From NCBI RefSeq assembly GCF_030052995.1, contig NZ_JASJPW010000005.1, positions 62,001 to 126,000 on the forward strand: 64,000 nt of DNA. The letters run 5' to 3'. Positions 62,663 to 64,000 of the stretch are shown piece by piece. Numbering within the stretch: the stretch's first letter is position 1; each line of letters starts with the position of its first letter. Origin of the DNA: Gemmobacter sp. 24YEA27. Its GTDB lineage: Bacteria; Pseudomonadota; Alphaproteobacteria; Rhodobacterales; Rhodobacteraceae. A program made the translations under genes and the position numbers. A model generated the notes under the pieces. It was not told the origin of the DNA. It worked only from the letters and a program-made list of their open reading frames with translations, and made no database searches.

Positions 62663-63685
62663 ATGACAGCATCCCTTCGAAACGGCCTTTCGCGCCGCAC
62701 CCTTCTGACAACCGGCGCGGCGGCGGCGGGCCTTGGCGCGGCCGGGCTTTCGACCGGGATCAGCACACGCCGCGCCATGGCCGGCAACCTGACCAAAATC
62801 AAACTTGAATGGACCGAAGTGGCCGCCTGCCACGCCCCGGTCGGGTTCGCGCTGGAAAAGGGCATTTTCGAGAAACACGGGCTGGATGTGGAACTGTTCT
62901 ACCAGGGCGCCAGCGGCCAGACCCTGATCCAGGCCCTTGCCACCCGCAAGGCCGAGGCCGGGCCGGGTCTGCTTTATGACTGGCTGAAACCGATCGAGCA
63001 GGGCTTTGACGTCAAACTTTTCGCCGGGTCGCATGGCGGCTGCCAGAGCATCCTGACACCCCAGGACAGCGGCATCAGAACGCTGGAGGATCTGCGCGGC
63101 AAAACCATCGGCACCTTTGATGTGATGTCGCCCTCGCGCGTGGCATTTTCGGTCGCGCTGAAGAAAGCCGGGCTTGACCCCGATCAGGATGTGACCTGGA
63201 AGGTCTTCCCCTTCGATCTGGTGGCCGAGGCCGTGCTGCGCGGCGAGGCGGACGCGCTGGCGCATATGGATCCCTGGGCTTACGGCTGGGAAAAAGAACA
63301 CAAATTCCACCGCGTCGCCGATACCCAGACGCTCAGTTTCCAGGATCGGGTCTGCTGTGTGCTGGGTGTGAACGGGGATTATTATGAGAGCAATAAAGAC
63401 GCGCTGAAACGCGTCGCCGCAGCCAATCTCGAGGTGCATCAGTATACCGCCGCCCATCCCGACGAGGTCGCGCAATGGTATTTCGACACTTTGCGCCCCG
63501 GCATGTCGGTCGAGACCCTGACCGAGGTTCTGGCCTCCTTCACCTATCACGAGCACTGGTTCGGCGACAAACTGCGCGATGAGGTCAGACGCGGTTATGA
63601 GGATCTGAAGCTGACCGGCGTGGCCGATGCCTCGACCGATCCGGAAGAGATCGCCAGCCGCATCACCATCGACATTTTCGCCTGA
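62663..63685 (+). CDS. SsuA/NMT1-like substrate-binding protein
   Basis: This 340-residue protein has a long twin-arginine signal (LSRRTLLTTGAAAAGLGAAG; a second RR follows). The mature part has IKLEWTEVAACHAPVGFALE, KGIFEKHGLDVELFYQGASG, LRGKTIGTFDVMSPSRVAFS and ADALAHMDPWAYGWEKEHKF, resembling nitrate/sulfonate/taurine-type binding proteins. It precedes the beginning of a permease gene at the right edge. Confidence 0.88.
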   Translation: MTASLRNGLSRRTLLTTGAAAAGLGAAGLSTGISTRRAMAGNLTKIKLEWTEVAACHAPVGFALEKGIFEKHGLDVELFYQGASGQTLIQALATRKAEAGPGLLYDWLKPIEQGFDVKLFAGSHGGCQSILTPQDSGIRTLEDLRGKTIGTFDVMSPSRVAFSVALKKAGLDPDQDVTWKVFPFDLVAEAVLRGEADALAHMDPWAYGWEKEHKFHRVADTQTLSFQDRVCCVLGVNGDYYESNKDALKRVAAANLEVHQYTAAHPDEVAQWYFDTLRPGMSVETLTEVLASFTYHEHWFGDKLRDEVRRGYEDLKLTGVADASTDPEEIASRITIDIFA

Positions 63686-63706
63686 CCCCTGACTGGACGA
63701 CCCGGA

Positions 63707-64000
63707 ATGAGCGATCTGCCTGAAATCGGGCGGGGGTTTACGCCTCCGCCACCCGCCTGCCCCTGCCCATCTGGCGCGACGGCCTGCTGGCCGCGCTGGC
63801 CTGGGGTTCGGTCTCGGTGGCGACACTGATCCTGCCTGATGTCATCCAATGGGGGGCGACCGGCACCTTCGCCGCGCTCACGGGCACGATCGCCGCGATC
63901 TTCCTCGCGCTGGCCTTCACCGTGCCGCCCGGGCAGCGCAGCACCCTGACGCATTACGGCCCCTGGTTTATCGTGCTGGGCCTGTGGCTTTTGCTGTGGG
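63707..64000 (+). pseudogene. start of an SsuC-like ABC permease with an apparent one-base frameshift (3' end outside window)
   Basis: ATG 63707 begins MSDLPEIGRG. At the G-run near 63731-63735 one base appears to be missing. Restoring it gives VYASATRLPLPIWRDGLLAA, LAWGSVSVATLILPDVIQWG and LTHYGPWFIVLGLWLLLW, three hydrophobic segments of a permease with an N-terminal extension. As written, the frame ends after about 38 codons. The rest lies beyond the window. Confidence 0.55.

Noticed and set aside
1..64000. CRISPR arrays, tRNA or rRNA genes
   Set aside because: No regularly spaced repeats were seen, and no tRNA or rRNA sequence was recognised on reading. A dedicated tRNA scan was not possible.

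Overview
The sequence looks like an accessory replicon or island of an alphaproteobacterium of the Rhodobacteraceae/Paracoccaceae type (Paracoccus, Rhodobacter or Gemmobacter-like). The signs are high GC, GC-rich third codon positions, many twin-arginine (RRxF) substrate-binding proteins, a dense set of ABC and TRAP importers, and insertion sequences of the IS66, IS1182, IS5, IS3 and IS110 families. A small remnant of a conjugation gene (trbC) near 3.6 kb hints at a plasmid or plasmid-derived segment. The genus is inference only.

Layout. 1-3482: an amino-acid ABC importer (two permeases, one binding protein; minus strand) divergent from a GlxA/AraC-type regulator. 3565-6110: a graveyard holding a trbC remnant, a truncated IS66 fused to a truncated IS5, and the tail of a D-amino-acid aminotransferase. 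6115-18059: the centrepiece, a complete bacterial microcompartment (BMC) locus. It has a DeoR-type regulator, a PLP phospho-lyase-type aminotransferase, an acylating aldehyde dehydrogenase with a C-terminal encapsulation-like helix, two tandem-domain shell proteins, a small lumen-type protein, a pentameric vertex protein, a hexameric shell protein, a polyamine-type ABC importer, a short-chain dehydrogenase and a small-molecule kinase. The enzyme set matches the RMM/aminoacetone-utilisation microcompartment described from Mycobacterium: aminoacetone and 1-amino-2-propanol, then 1-amino-2-propanol phosphate, then propionaldehyde, then propionyl-CoA. The dedicated ABC importer makes this version distinctive.

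18139-28616: organosulfur scavenging, with two sulfonate/taurine-type ABC importers and a flavin-dependent monooxygenase, interrupted by IS1182 copy A and an IS3 remnant. 29002-30330: IS66 and IS1182-like remnants. 30433-42393: a TRAP-transporter catabolic cluster with a GntR regulator and seven dehydrogenases of different families, for an unidentified hydroxy acid or sugar acid. 42440-46359: decayed liv-type ABC genes, IS110 and IS5 remnants, and IS1182 copy B, which is nearly identical to copy A. 46968-53670: a membrane PQQ glucose-type dehydrogenase, then an efflux set (FUSC protein, MarR, EmrB-like, EmrA-like). 54578-64000: a second sulfur/amino-acid island with an ArsR regulator and clear operator, a monooxygenase, a 2-oxoglutarate oxygenase, O-acetylhomoserine sulfhydrylase, an Aap-type importer lacking its ATPase, and a third sulfonate-type binding protein with the start of its permease.

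A theme across the window is single-base deletions in otherwise intact genes (potC-like, ssuB-like, monooxygenase, terminal permease), mostly in or near G/C runs. They may be real decay or assembly errors, and this should be settled before calling these genes dead. No tRNA, rRNA or CRISPR array was recognised.
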